Shown here in pieces: positions 35,295 to 47,468 of a stretch of 64,000 bases of DNA. The notes beneath the pieces are model-generated. The model was not told the origin of the DNA, searched no databases, and worked only from the letters and a program-made list of their open reading frames with translations. The position numbers and the translations under genes were made by a program. The stretch covers positions 1 to 64,000 of the forward strand of contig JASAMV010006767.1 in assembly GCA_030248065.1 (NCBI GenBank), in the 5' to 3' direction. The first letter of the stretch is position 1. Each line of letters opens with the position of its first letter. Origin of the DNA: Rhynchonema sp. JSB1_4. Taxonomy: Eukaryota > Nematoda > Chromadorea > Monhysterida > Xyalidae.

Positions 35295-38200
35295 AACGCC
35301 GCCGGTTTCATGCAATTCAAGAAAAACAAGCTTCGAGGAAAAACTGAGGTTCGGTGCATGGATCTTGCTTGTCAGTTCGGACTTGCACAGTTATCAAAGT
35401 GCTCGTTTGTCGTGAGCATTTATTGTTCGTTGCTGCGCAACAGGACTGGCGAGGCGGTGCACCCCCGAGCGCCCGTTCGTGCGTGTCGGCCATGTCACCA
35501 GCGCCATCGCTGCATTCAGATACTGAATTGGTTGCTGTCAATGGACATTATGTGGCCAACAGCGGAGTGCACGATCAAGGTGCGCACTTGGAGTCTGTTG
35601 TCCGTCCAGATTACATTCTGCACTGGTGTTCATTGCATGTTTCTTATGTTTATTGAAGTCAATCACTAGTGCCAGATCGCTGTTGTTCAGGAATGGTGCC
35701 CGCTGAAGCCGTCATCCCTCGTCCGTCAAGCATATGTTCGGGAGCAAGTGTTGGCTCGACCATGGCCGCTGAGCTCAGTGTTGGTTCACCTGCTAGCCAC
35801 GATTGTTGTTATGTTTTATTTATTACTGTTCATTTGATGTTGGACGTGTTGTTGTCTGACCGATGTTTCAGTGCCAAATGGTTGAGACGATGGATTGGCT
35901 GAAGCAGGCGTATCCGGGTGCCGACGAGCGGGAACGATACAAATTGCGTGAACGATTTTCTACCGTTCTGTCGGATGGCATCAAATCCGAACTTCTGACG
36001 TTCGTTTATCGTCGTACTCGTCTCCCTGAAATTTTGTACGAGCGCAGAAACAGTTAGAGATGCTTCGGTTCGGTCTGACCTTGGTCAAAGACATATGAAG
36101 ACGCTCATGCCGTCCCTTGTTTTGACTCCCAAAAATGGTTTTACACAACCACATTTATTCAGTTGTTGAAATACAATTCAGATATATGAAGCACCGCAAC
36201 CAGGGTTTTTTATTCAGGTGCCACGAGCACCTATATTTGCGATTTCCAATTGCCAACAAGACGTCAAGGCACATAAGTTACGGCCGAAACCACTGAAATG
36301 CATACACAGGTGACAGGTGCCACTGGAGCACTGGTACCTAAACTCAAGAAGTCTACGTCCCGGATTTCAGTTCTTATGTTGTGTGGTGCCTACATAGATT
36401 TAGAAAGAAACACTGAGCGCAAACTGATCCAGTTTGATGCAGTATGTAGTTGGTCCGAGCAAGAAAGCTACCTAGCTGGAGGGGTCCGGCGCAAGGAAGC
36501 TAGCTAGCTAGCCGGGTAGCCCGATTTTGGGGGTCCAGAAGACAAAAACAGGGGTATAAAAATTGGTCGAAATTGTGCCAAAATAAGCCTTTTATGCGTG
36601 TTTTTGCTCATGTGTGAGCAAATTTGAGCGAACTTAAAGGGCTCGGGACACAACCGAAGGAAAGGCAGCAGAGTGCAGTGGTATACATCGTTGGAAAGCA
36701 CTGTGATAGCATATGTCACGCACAAATGTTAAGCTCCTTAGAGATTCGCTATCTCTTGGTGGAGCGACTTTTCATTCCAGAAAAAAGTAAATTTTTTCAC
36801 AACTTGAAACGACCGGTGCAGAAACCCCAAATGAGTTGAAAGTCAACTAACACATGAATAGAATTACAACAGCTTCCGAATAGCTTGCCATCACAACTTC
36901 AGTCGCTCAAAGCATTGCTTCACGCGGTGAGGGTGCGAAACGTTCCAAAAATCGGCCTTATTTTTCGATAACACAAGTTTGTCCCTAAATTTTGAGCCCA
37001 CGCTTAGCGCTGCGGAAATAAGAATGCAATGGGGAAATAGAGCATCGTCGAAAGTACCAGAAAATAAGGTTTTTAAATTTTTTGACTCATGGCTGGCTCC
37101 GTGACAGGCCTAAAAATCCATTAAATTACCGTTAAATTAGGTGGTTACATTCATCGCCAGAATTGTGACACATAAAGGCCACAGATTGTATCGGATTCGA
37201 AACAAAAAAACGAGAGAAACGTCTGGTTTAACAACCTATCAAGGTCCGAAGACCCCAAAGTCTACAGATCTCTCTGGGCAGCCATACTAACCTGAATATA
37301 ATATTCAGCTATAAGTGGTTATTGTTGACAGCTATCGTAAATGTGATAGCACCAAACAATGTATCTCGGGAGTAGCTTTCGAATGATATATAACAAGCCC
37401 CAATAAATTCTTACGCTTAATGGCAGAGGTTAAAAAATTGCTTTTTTGACGATTCTGGAATGAACCGTCACGTCACCGTGTGCGATTCCGGAATTTTGAC
37501 CGTTTTTTGTCCATAACAAGAGATAGTATGGGCATGTCATACATCGTTCGATAGCTAGTTCAGAGCTACATCGTTTGATGCTATCAAATATGCAATAGTT
37601 CATAACAGCAACGACTTATAGCCAAATATCTTATTCAGGCTGGCATGGCTGCAGCAGCCGTACCATGGGGTTTGAAGTCTTGAAACTCGTCTAGATTGTT
37701 GGACTGTGCGTTTATCTGACTTTGTCGTTTTCAATGCAATGCAATACGTGGCTTGTTTACATCACATTTCCGTCAATGAATGCAACTATGCAGTTTAGTG
37801 GCAATTTTTAGGTCTTTTTCGGCCTGTCACGCCGCTATCTAAGTGTTTTAAAATTTAAAAACCTTATTTTCTGCTACTTTCGAAAATGCTCTATCTTTCT
37901 ATTGCATTTTCATTTCCGCGACACAAAGTGCGGCCTCAAAATTTAGAGACAAACTTGTGTTTTCGAAAAATGTGGCCGATTTTTGGAACATTTCGCACCC
38001 TCACCGAGTGAAGCAATGCTTTGAGCGACTGAAGTTCTCATGATAAGTTATCCAGAAGCCGTTGTAATCCTATGCATGTGTTACTTGACTTTCAACTCAT
38101 TTGTAGGTTCTGCACCGGTCGTTTCAAGTTGTGAAAAAATTCACTTTTTTCTGGAATGAAAAGTCGCTCCACAAAGAGATAGCGAATCTCTAAGGAGCTT

Positions 38201-41200
38201 AACATTTGTGCGTGACATATGCTATTGGTCGCACAATGACTATATGAGAATCCATCCCCATATTTTTCCTACATCGGCAAGGAGGGTTTCTGGCGATTTT
38301 TTCAAATTGAATCAGGTTCTGACAAGGAGTTATTTTCTCTTTCTTTTCCCGCTTTATTTATCGGGAGTGATCAACGTGTGTGTGCTGTAATCAATTTCAC
38401 ACATAACGCGTGTAATACGTGGCTACAGTAACCCGAGCCCGAACCATTTCAGTTGCGTGGAATTCAGGGTGAAACTTCTGCACACGTGTGTTTCTCACTG
38501 ATAAGCATGCAAACTTCTTGTCAAAACCTGGTCCAATTTGAAAAATATGCCAAATATCCGCCTTTTCAATGCAGGAAATTTAGGGGGATGGATTCTCATA
38601 TAGTCATTGTGCGACCAATATCACAGTGCTTTCCAACGATGTATAACACTGCGCTCTACTGCCTTTCCTTCGGTTGTGTCCCGAGCCCTTTGACCATTTT
38701 GGCCCATAAAATAGTCATTTTGGCACCAAAATTAACACTGTTGACCTGATGACCAGAGCAAGAAAGCTATGTAGCTGGCCAGTTTGGGGTATGGGTTTGG
38801 GATCAAGAAAGCTAGCTAGCAGTTGGGGGTATTACCCCCACCCCAACCACATCACTGTTTTGATGTCGGTCTTCACTTTGTAGCAACGAAACATCGCCGC
38901 GCGACTGGGGTCTGCAGTGTGCATACGCGTTGATCAAACAATACGGCATGACCCCGCGCACCGTCACTCAACGTCTGCGTCTGGCCGTGTTGTGCAAGAA
39001 CTACTGCAACGTGGCTGATTTCGTCGGCATCAAAGGCACGCGCAGCAAACGCGATCTCAAAGAGAAACCTCTACAGGTGCCAACAATTTCGTTGATTTGA
39101 TTTGTTATTCACGTGGCTATTTCCCGGTGTTGTACTGTGCTTGCCCCCCAGTTGATCGGCTTGCTGTATGTGCACAGCCAGCAGTCGTGCAGCACCAATC
39201 AATTCGCGTTCGACAAACGCATCAGTCGATCGATCCTTAGTTTGCCAGTGCACCAGTACCTGACTACGGCTGAATGTCGGCAAGCCGTCGCCTACATTGT
39301 CGATTGTATGCAACGCGCACACGGTTGGTTGCGCCTGGGTTGTTGTGTGTGATGGAAAAAATGATGTGGACCTGCGTTCATTATTCATACGGTAGTTGCA
39401 GCCGTGTATGACACTGACCGACATCAGGTGTTGATTGTGTGTGAATCGGCTGATGTGTTGTTGCACGCGTGTGCCATTGCCGCGTCCTATGTGCACGTGC
39501 TGCAATCGCGACATGACATGACGGTTGGTTTCATTTATTGTGTTATTTCAAATTCCATTTTCGGTAATTTACCGACTTTGTTTGTGCTTCAGAGTCCCTG
39601 GCCGTTGGTGATTTCAACGGAAAGCGCGCCGCCGGAGTTGGACGAAGGGTTGGCTTATTCACTGTGGCAATGGTGTGGCTGGGGAGGGGGGTGGGGGTCC
39701 CCCCTAGGAACAGTGGGTAGGTAGGTCGCCGCCCCCCGGCTGGTACAGCAGGTAGGTCGCCGCCCCCCGGCTGGTACAGCAGGTAGGTCGCCGCCCCCCG
39801 GCTGGTACAGCAGGCTGGTATTTTTGGCTCAAAATGGTATAAAATCGATATTTTGCACTCCAAATAGGAAAAAATCGCGCGCTGCGCGCGAAATTAGCGT
39901 TTTAGAGTGCATCTTCATCAAAATTTAGACATAGAAAATTTTGTCCCCCCCCCCTAGCCCGGCCGGTACAGTAGGTAGGTTGATTGCAGGCCTTTCTGGC
40001 GGTACAGTAGGTGATTGCACGCTTGGGTAGCCACACCACTGCATTGTAGTGCACCGTTTCCGTTTGTTATCGTACTCGAATTCAAACACCGTAATGTTTC
40101 AGTGCTGACGGTGACGCCAATGGCACACTCAGCGTGGCGGCCGAGACTGTTGACGTCGGCAGTTGTGCTGCTGGTGGTGACGTCAAGTACGAACTGTGCT
40201 TGTTTGCATGGGAGCACGTGTTCATGGTCGTGCCGGAGGTGTGGCATTTTGTATTTATGAAATATCATCACAACAGTTTCGTTTCGTTTTTTTTTTCGTT
40301 TTACTTTTCATGGTTATAACCACAAGGCATATGCGCAACATCAATATAATCATTGATAAAATGGATCGCATAACCTTATACTAGCAAAAAAACGTTTGTG
40401 ATTATCGCAGTTCAGTCTCACAGTTTGCGATTTGAATGGTCAGGTGTCCATTTGAACAGTCATCGTTTTAGCCATGAATATCATGAACGTCCCCTCAATT
40501 TGTCCACAGATAGTCTACATGTTGACGCAGTTGTTCGGTGGTGACTGGGGTGATGTGTGCGCCGTGCATCCGCCATTCTTTCACGCGGCCGCCATGTGCA
40601 CTGTTCGTTGCTATTGCTGTTTGTTGGTTGTGTATTTGAGGCACGCACTGTTTGCACAATTGCTTCACGCTCTCCAGGCCGACTACATTGACAACACGCA
40701 CATGTTGCATGACCGTTGGCTGGCCATTGACTCGCGTGCGGCTGCGAGCGGCAATGTCGACCCGTGGGAGGCGGCCTACAGTGAAATTAGGGTTACTTCT
40801 TCTGTTGTCTTTGGTTTGACACAACAAACAAATAATCACTTATAAGCAATAAGTCCTATCATCTGACACTTGACTCTTTACCGAATTTTTCAACTTCTCG
40901 GCAGGACGATCTGAGCAATCTTGCGACCGAATGGGCATTGGTCAATAAGCCGCTGATTGATCAACGAGGCTTGTATGTACTGAACGGAGCCATGGCTGTG
41001 ATCAGGATGGACAATTGGCCACGTTCCGGTCGAAAAATGCTCGCCGACTATGAGGTCGTTGCGTTCTCCTCCGCTTCCTTATTTATGAGCTTTTTTTCTA
41101 CTTTTTGGTTCTGTTCATCGTCTTGTGGCAAACTTACCCCTGCTTTTTGCGGCCACCCACAATTAGTCCATCAAGCAAATGTACCACATTTCTGTTCAGC

Positions 41201-43864
41201 CGACGCACGTGCTGCGCGTGTGTCTGGCCGACGAGCTTGCAATGTACAGCGATGGCTCGGAATTCGACAACATGAAGCGTGTGACCCGATTCAAGCGCCA
41301 GGGCGGAAATACGGCCATCGAAGGCGATGGGATGACGAAAATGGCCGAGAAATGCGTGTGTGACAGCAAGTGCACCGACATTGCAACAGGTATGTTCGTC
41401 GTGCTCAGACTGGGCGATGTCGACACTGGTGATCGGTTCGGTCTTGTCATGTGACCAGTATTTTTCGGGATTTTCGGACTTCACTCATATAGTACATACG
41501 AATTTAGGCAGCAACAACGACGTTCTCGTATCGACCATGCATGATGTGCACCATTGGCACACCGTACAGCTGTTCCTCGGCAATGCACACGCACAATGTG
41601 ATGCACTGGTCGATGCTGTGCAGTTCGTATGCGATGCAATGAATGGCAAAGGTGGATCATGTGTGCAGAAGGGCTCGCTTGCATTTTGGCCAATTATTGT
41701 GTGTTGTTGTTGAAGGCAATCGTTTGCTGTTGCTGCTCGACGCAAACATGCCACCGATCGCGCCGTTGCTGCTGCTCAGCGAGTATATGCGTGTGTCGAT
41801 TGGAATGGTACGTTGTTTCACAAAGCCATTTCGTGGAATAAAGGTTCCATGAGGGACCAACCCGATTGCTGATGACTCTGTTGGGTGCAGCACGCACCTG
41901 CCTGTCAGGCCGGTTTCACAATGCATGCGGGCTGCCGATCAGGGTTTTTGGCATTTGGAAACGTTCAGGCAGTGGTGTCGTTGGGGGGGGGGGGGAAGGG
42001 GGGGTTACCCCCCTAGTATCCGGTATCCGGTATCTTGATTTTTTCACCCAGGGGTATCCGGTATCCTGACTTTTTGTCCAAGGGTATCCTACCCTAAAAA
42101 TTTTCCGAAAACGGTAAAAATCGCCCATTTTTACCTCCAAAATGCTCAAAATCGCTTGCTAGCGCAAGCATAACGCCCAAAATGACCATTTTTTGCGCTT
42201 TCAACACCGATTTTGCTCAATTTTCCTCTTAAAAAATTGACTTTTTTTGAACAACCCCCCTGGGTATCCGAGATTTTTTATTTTAGGGAGCAACCCCCCC
42301 CTGGTATCCGAGAGTTTTCATTTTGGGTATCCGGTATCCGAAAATTTTGGATTTTGGGTATCCGGTATCCTGACTTTTTGATTTCCCAACGACACCACTG
42401 CGTTCAGGTGAGATACTCACGCATAATTTTGGTATCAGTTAATGCGCCTCGTTTGCCTGAAATCTTCCCCAAAGTATAAGTTTAACCTGCCGTCTCTAGC
42501 CGTCACTGGATCTAATTTACCGCCAACCCGCATCAGTTTTTGATGGTTAGCCGAAAATGTAGCTTGCTGATGTTTCAAAGTGTTCGCATGGAATACTGTA
42601 AATGCAGTGAGTTTTGCCTATAGAAATCAAAAGTAAGTAGCAAACTAGCATGTCAAGCCCGATGCCCTGATCACAACGGTACCAGAATTATGAAGAAATG
42701 ACTTGTATATCAGCTGCTACACCCGAAAATGCCTGACCCGCAACCGCATGCATTGTGAAACCGGCCTTACCCGCATCGATTCCCTCCTCCCATTTGTCGA
42801 TCCTTCTCAGGAATGAAAGGCTGGGTTGACCGACGACAGAAGTTTTATGTTGCTCCGTCTGGTCGGGTTTGATCCCAGAACTGACCAGAGAGCGTGCCAG
42901 ATCGGACGGGGTACATAGGAGTAAACGTGGTACGGGTGTCGTTTTTAGTAAATCTGAATACTGTTCGACATCTTTTCAGCAAAATTTCATTCTGTCATTT
43001 GATTTGGTCATTTACCATTTGGCAGGACGTCGAGTCGCTGTTGTGCGCACTGAGCTCATCGTTGGCGTTCTCGCCGTTGCTGGCAAATGTTGTGTTGGAC
43101 AACAACTGGCAGACGTTCGTCGGTGCTGATCAACAAATGATGACTGCGTTGGCGCTGCTTCGCGTCAGTTTTATTCACGTTTGCTGGCACTGTTAGCCAT
43201 GCTAGCTCATTGGGCTTAAGTCTTTGGTAATTAACCGAGTTGGAGCACCCGTTTTGACTAATGCGAACGTTGTTGATTACATATTGGAGCATAACATTCA
43301 CGCTGGGCAAATATAGTGCTGCAAATTATCATAAATAACAGTCCAACCAAAAAATTGCCCAAGCCGAGCGGCACCCGCGGCCCAAGTTGATAGTATGTGT
43401 ATGTTCTGCGCACTGAGCGTGTTTTGTTCTCCAGTTCTCGCCCACCCTCTACGAGCACGTGCGTTTGACTCAGCCACAATGGCGTCACAATGCGAATCTA
43501 TCGTGGTGCACTGCAGCGGTTGTGGCGCACGACGAGTCACCGCATCCGTGTGACAAAATGCGTTGGGCCGGATTCGCGCAGAAAATGGTGAAGAACATGA
43601 CGCTAATGGCTGAGGCTGAAAATTATGGACGCACAGTCATCGGTTCGGTTCTGGTCTTTTCGCGTTTTTTCACCGCTGATTAGCAACTGTGTCTGTGTGT
43701 GACTGATGCAAAATTGTGCGCTCCGCCCGTTTGTTAGCCTTGCTGAAGAAAAGGCTTTATTGTAAAAACGTGATGAACGCTCCAAATTGTCCTGCAACCT
43801 AGTTCATCGTTTTGCAGGTTTTCCACCGCCTTCCATCAAGCTCGATTGCACTTCAACCAAATGA
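35295..43864 (+). CDS. Large multi-exon gene, family not recognised, 3' end complete
   Basis: Supported exons are 35295-35348, 35444-35579, 35691-35779, 35872-36052, 38884-39076, 39152-39323, 39396-39523, 39593-39648, 40103-40226, 40510-40791, 40905-41054, 41167-41389, 41508-41651, 41716-41807, 41891-41968, 43026-43163, 43435-43642 and 43818-43864 (stop). Most neighbours agree in phase and have GT-AG borders. The early part is Ser/Ala-rich and polar. From MVETMDWLKQAYPG onward it is mainly helical, with many Leu, Cys and Trp residues and no signal peptide or obvious membrane helix, like a large helical scaffold. I could not name the family. Phase is not resolved between 36052 and 38884, where a transposon nest fills the intron, nor between 41968 and 43026, so an exon may be missing in each. 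The exon at 41891 abuts a MITE at its donor. The 5' end is not found. Confidence 0.6.
36636..38691. mobile_element. Foldback element with ~450-bp arms, middle layer
   Basis: AAAGGGCTCGGGACACAACC at the left and its inverse at the right. The arms continue through TTAAGCTCCTTAGAGATTCG and CAAAGCATTGCTTCACGCG to ~37130 and ~37820. The unique middle (37,140-37,800) encodes nothing I recognise. TTTGA on both sides may be the target duplication. Confidence 0.8.
38226..38618. mobile_element. TIR MITE (TGGTCGCACAATGAC family), innermost layer
   Basis: TGGTCGCACAATGACTATAT at the left and its inverse at the right, flanked by TAT/TAT. It interrupts the right arm of the foldback. The left arm of that foldback keeps the empty site (ATATGCTATCACAGTGC on the same strand sense), so the limits are exact. 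Confidence 0.9.
39668..40041. mobile_element. hAT-like iterated-unit element in an intron
   Basis: CAATGGTGTGGCTGGGG at the left and GTAGCCACACCACTG at the right. Three copies of CTGGTACAGCAGGTAGGTCG, then a core with ATCGCGCGCTGCGCGCGA, then one or two diverged units. Flanking octamers CACTGTGG and CATTGTAG agree at 6 of 8 positions. Intron of the unnamed gene. Confidence 0.7.
41970..42400. mobile_element. hAT-like MITE at an exon/donor border
   Basis: Exact 16-bp inverted ends CAGTGGTGTCGTTGGG / CCCAACGACACCACTG and an exact 8-bp target duplication, CGTTCAGG. GGGTATCCGGTATCC units lie on both sides of an A/T-rich core with CGCTTGCTAGCGCAAGC. The insertion separates the coding exon 41891-41968 from its GTGAGA donor, which now follows the right duplication. 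Confidence 0.92.
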
Positions 43865-44189
43865 GTGTTTGGAACGTTGAGGTTTTTTGGTAATTTGACG
43901 TGACCAGTGAGTGGGTTTTTTTAGATTTTGTCTAGTTTGAATGTCACTGCTTTTGTTCATGTGATATCCGCCCATGCAATGTTTCGTTTGCGCATGTTCT
44001 AGATTTACATATTTGAGCTTGCTTGATCTCAGCTTGCTTCTTTCAGTAATCGTTTGAATTTTTGGCAACTTTCCAGCATTTTTAGTTGAAGGCCTTTTTC
44101 AGTTTTTATACTGTTCCAGAACTGGTTTCATTCTGTGGTTTTATCGGTACTTATCTGAGTAAAATGTATAGTACGTTCCTAATTTCGTT

Positions 44190-44417
44190 GCCTCACGCAG
44201 TTTTACAGACGCAGGGAAACTCCCGTTCGAAGTTGAAGCAAGCAACAAGCTCAACACACAGTCAATAAGCCACGCAGCTGACAAACACAGCTTGTGTGAC
44301 TGAAACATTCCAAACTCACACGAGCCAGCTGCGTGGCTTCTTGACTATGTGTTCAGCTTGTTGCCTGCTTCGACTTCGAACGGGAGTTTTCCTGCGTCTG
44401 TAAAAATGCATGAGGCA
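44190..44417. repeat. Palindromic element of 228 bp
   Basis: TGCCTCACGCAGTTTTACAG and its inverse bracket arms of ~100 bases (ACTCCCGTTCGAAGTTGAAG, AGCCACGCAGCTG). The centre is short and contains TGACTGAAACATTCC. Confidence 0.8.
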
Positions 44418-44419
44418 AA

Positions 44420-45340
44420 GAAATTATAAATTTACTATAGCAGCACTGTGACGTTCTGTTTATCGGAGCTAGCATGGTAATGCTAAGCGACATATGGTTC
44501 ATTCCCTATAGTGCGCTTTCTGAAAATTTTGATCGTGCGCTATTTCAACAATACTCAACCGAATGAGCTCAAATTTGCACACAATGTATATACCGTGCCC
44601 CAAAATGGCCACACAAAATTTCATCCCGCTGCGTGCCCACACGCGCAATCGCGGGCAAGATACAGTTGTCATTTTTGTAAAAACGTTCTTTCCCTTTTTT
44701 TTTTCCACAAAAGAGTAGTCAGGGCCCAGACGTTACTGAACACCAGAAATGTTAATATCGCATATAGGGTTTTCGCACACGAGAAACACGATGGTGCTAT
44801 CGCCGACTTCGTAACTCCACGACTGAGACCGGTTCCAGACCATGACCACGACTTTTTGTATGTAAAGTGTGCTTCCCGAAGTAAAATTTCGCCGAAAAGT
44901 TGGGTTACCAGAACTATTAAAGTTGTTTATGTGGTTTTCGTACTCGAGAAACACGGTGGTGCTATCGCCGAGTTCGTAACTTTTAGTATCAACGGTTCCA
45001 GACCATGACTTTTTGTACAGAATGTGTGGTTCTAAAGCCAAAATCAGCGGTTATATGTGTTTTTAATTTTTGTTACGTCAAAAATATATTAATTCCAATA
45101 CGTTAAATGTTTTTCAGCTCAAAAAGAGCCATAATGGACGCTCAGACACACACAATAATGCATTAGTGCACGCTACGTAGTTGCCTGATTCATAAAGCGC
45201 ACAATGTATTAAACACAACACACAGCCAGCCAGCCAGCACACACACACACAGGCAGGCAGGCAGCCAGCGCACACACACACACAGGCAGCAAGCACAACA
45301 GGCAATGCAGCAATGCATGCGTAGTTACATATGTAGTAAA
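44420..45340. repeat. Diverged ~135-bp tandem units and CA/GCCA simple repeats
   Basis: Two to three diverged units around TTTCGCACACGAGAAACACG, repeated at 44940, lie at 44760-45010. Inverse copies (AACCCCATAAACAACTTTA-type) lie at 52480-52880. 45215-45295 is CAGCCAGC and CACACACA simple repeat. No gene. Confidence 0.6.
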
Positions 45341-45345
45341 GATTG

Positions 45346-45425
45346 TGAAGGAGATTGGCGAAGCGATGTCCGAGCGGTATAACGCGCAGCATTGAAGATG
45401 AAAGGCCGCGGGTTCAAACATTCAC
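45346..45425 (+). pseudogene. tRNA-like sequence, degenerate (Ser/Leu-like)
   Basis: GATGTCCGAGCGGTATAACG resembles the D-arm/A box of Ser or Leu tRNAs, and GCGGGTTCAAACATTC a B box, with right spacing. The acceptor stem and the anticodon stem do not pair well, so a tRNA-derived SINE head or pseudogene is likelier than a working tRNA. Confidence 0.3.
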
Positions 45426-45969
45426 GCGCGCAGCCAACTTTGTTGTATTTTTATTAACTTTTAATGAATTCTGCGTAACATTTTTTCAGTTTTTTCGTGT
45501 TTTTATTTGAGATTAATTATTAAGCACAGGTGCGGTTCGCAGTTTATGCGCTGTGATGTCATTCATGTTAAAATACCGACAAGATTTCAACTTCTTAATT
45601 AAAATAGCTGTTGCTCTCTAACATTCGAAGCTTTTTCCGCATTTATAATTTGACTTTCGTGGGAAAGTTAAATAGTAGTTTTTACGTAACATTGAATCCA
45701 AGATCAGATGCGGCGGCCAACACCAAAGCAATCTGGAGACTGATGTTTGACACTTATTTCATTGCTGAAGCTGAAGGGACAGGTTGCATGGAAGTTCATT
45801 GCACAGCTTTGCTTGGTACTAAACCAACAAGTGCCATTCTCTGAGACGATGCGCAATCAGTGCGCTATAATTGATGGTACCTAGGGTGTCAAATACATAC
45901 CTGGCGGTAAATTAAAAAAAATAAATAACTTGACAAGTTACCATGTTCCTCAAAAACATAGACATGCTC

Positions 45970-46860
45970 GTGGGGCACTGCGTTAGTTTTGTTTCAGTGG
46001 TGGGTGAAGACGCAGACACAAGCGTGTCTCCATTGTTAGAACCCCATAGTGAAATCGAAACACAAAATTGGCCTTATGTCACGATAACCACCGATTCATA
46101 TATCCTGCCAAAAAGTACAGCATCCTTAAACTAACCCCCACACCTCATTGCGCTCATGTGCGTTGATTACTTGAGAAAAGTCTGACGGTCGACATTTTCT
46201 TAGTTAGAACCATTGCTTGCCGGAACTGAAAACTTTCTGTGCCTGATTTATCCGGGTTCTCTGTTTGACGCTTGCGCGATATAAAAGAACGACACAAGAA
46301 AGAAAAATGCCCCAAGGGGCATAAAAGAAATATGGTTCCCTGGCTGACTGGCATAAAAGAACGATACTAGCTTGCACCACCTTGCTGATGTTTCATTAGG
46401 CACTGGAATAAACGTAAGTGTGTTCTGAGCTGTTTGATACCGAACAGTAGACATTGAACCATATTCCCGGCGCGTGTTGTCTTGCCACCAGAGACACAGG
46501 GCACGGAGATATTGAAAGATTGCAATATTCTCTTTACTCCTCTCTTTGTTAAACCATCGTGCGCAACCGAAGATTGCACAGTTACCGTCGTGAGGTTGAA
46601 AAGAAGAAACAGTTGCCTGGGTTTGCACGAAAGTTTCGATATCGGCTGGGTGTTGGTTCAAAAGAGTTCGCGCCGGGAATATGGTTCAATGTCTACTGTT
46701 CGGTATCAAACAGCTCAGAACACACTTACGTTTATTCCAGTGCCTAATGAAACATCAGCAAGGTGGTGCAAGCTAGTATCGTTCTTTTATGCCAGTCAGC
46801 CAGGGAACCATATTTCTTTTATGCCCCTTGGGGCATTTTTCTTTCTTGTAAACGTATACT
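45970..46860. repeat. Left arm of a large inverted duplication
   Basis: 45970-46860 is the approximate reverse complement of 51046-52455, interrupted there by a MITE. Landmarks include TTCAGTGGTGGGTGAAGACG, GACATTTTCTTAGTTAGAAC and the foldback 46294-46850. No gene is recognised in the arm. Confidence 0.75.
46294..46850. repeat. Foldback element ACAAGAAAGAAAAATGCCCC, copy 1
   Basis: Arms of ~180 bases run inward from both ends through GAAATATGGTTCCCTGGCTG and TTGCTGATGTTTCATTAGG to ATTCCCGGCGCG. The loop is ~190 bases. The second copy is 51046-51633. Confidence 0.8.
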
Positions 46861-47029
46861 TATGTATGCATGTGCATACGTTCTGATTGTGTCTGTTTGT
46901 ATTTGTTCTTCATTCTGAGTCACATTAGATTCACACTGACGATGACGCTCTGACAATACCGTCCTTCTGTGAAACAGGTAAAAACGGGCCACCAGCATTA
47001 TTACACGCGGGTTGACCGGATTATTTCGG

Positions 47030-47465
47030 AAAACAAACAAAACCAACCCCCCACCAAACCAAAGCCCCAGACCCCAAAGATAAAAACCCCCACCCCACCT
47101 CCCCCACCCCCAACACCAACACAGTCCCCTACACATCACATTTACACCTCACACACACACATACCCCCGAAAAGAAGAAACAAGAGAAAAGGTCTCCCCT
47201 CCCCAAACACAAAAAAACACACAAAACACAAGAAAAGACCCACACCACACACCACCGAAACCCAGGAAGAATCCATGACCAAAAAAACCCAAGCAAGAAC
47301 AAAAAGAAAACCAAAATCCAAAAAAATCGAAAAAACCCCCCCCTACCCATAAAAACAAAAAAAGTTAAACCATTAAGAAACCAAACCCCCCACCCAACCC
47401 AAAACCAAACCCAAGTCCACAAACCAACCCCCAAAAATAACCCCCGCCACAACACCTAACCACCC
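47030..47465. repeat. C/A-only tract
   Basis: About 435 bases of A and C on the plus strand with very few G or T (AAACCAAACCCCCCACCC-type). The open frames here are low-complexity artefacts (Lys/Pro/Thr one way, Trp/Gly/Phe/Val the other). Lies downstream of the putative minus-strand exon 47469-47615. Confidence 0.85.
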
Positions 47466-47468
47466 CAC

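Larger units (their letters stand above)
36440..38857. mobile_element. hAT-like element, outer layer of a three-level nest
   Basis: CAGTATGTAGTTGG at the left and CCAACCACATCACTG at the right, relatives of 7335-7769. Flanking octamers GTTTGATG and TTTTGATG agree at 7 of 8 positions. AGCAAGAAAGCTA units remain at both edges. Lies in an intron of the unnamed gene, ending 26 bases before an exon. Confidence 0.75.

Noticed and set aside
44733..45041. ORFs around the ~135-bp units and at 52365-52718
   Set aside because: Tandem repeat units with frames on both strands. The two loci are inverse copies of each other and share no protein feature.
45346..45425. Functional tRNA-Ser
   Set aside because: Only the A-box and B-box regions fit. 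The acceptor and anticodon stems do not pair.
46969..47455. ORFs of 127 and 108 codons on opposite strands
   Set aside because: C/A-only low-complexity tract; the absence of stops is due to base composition.
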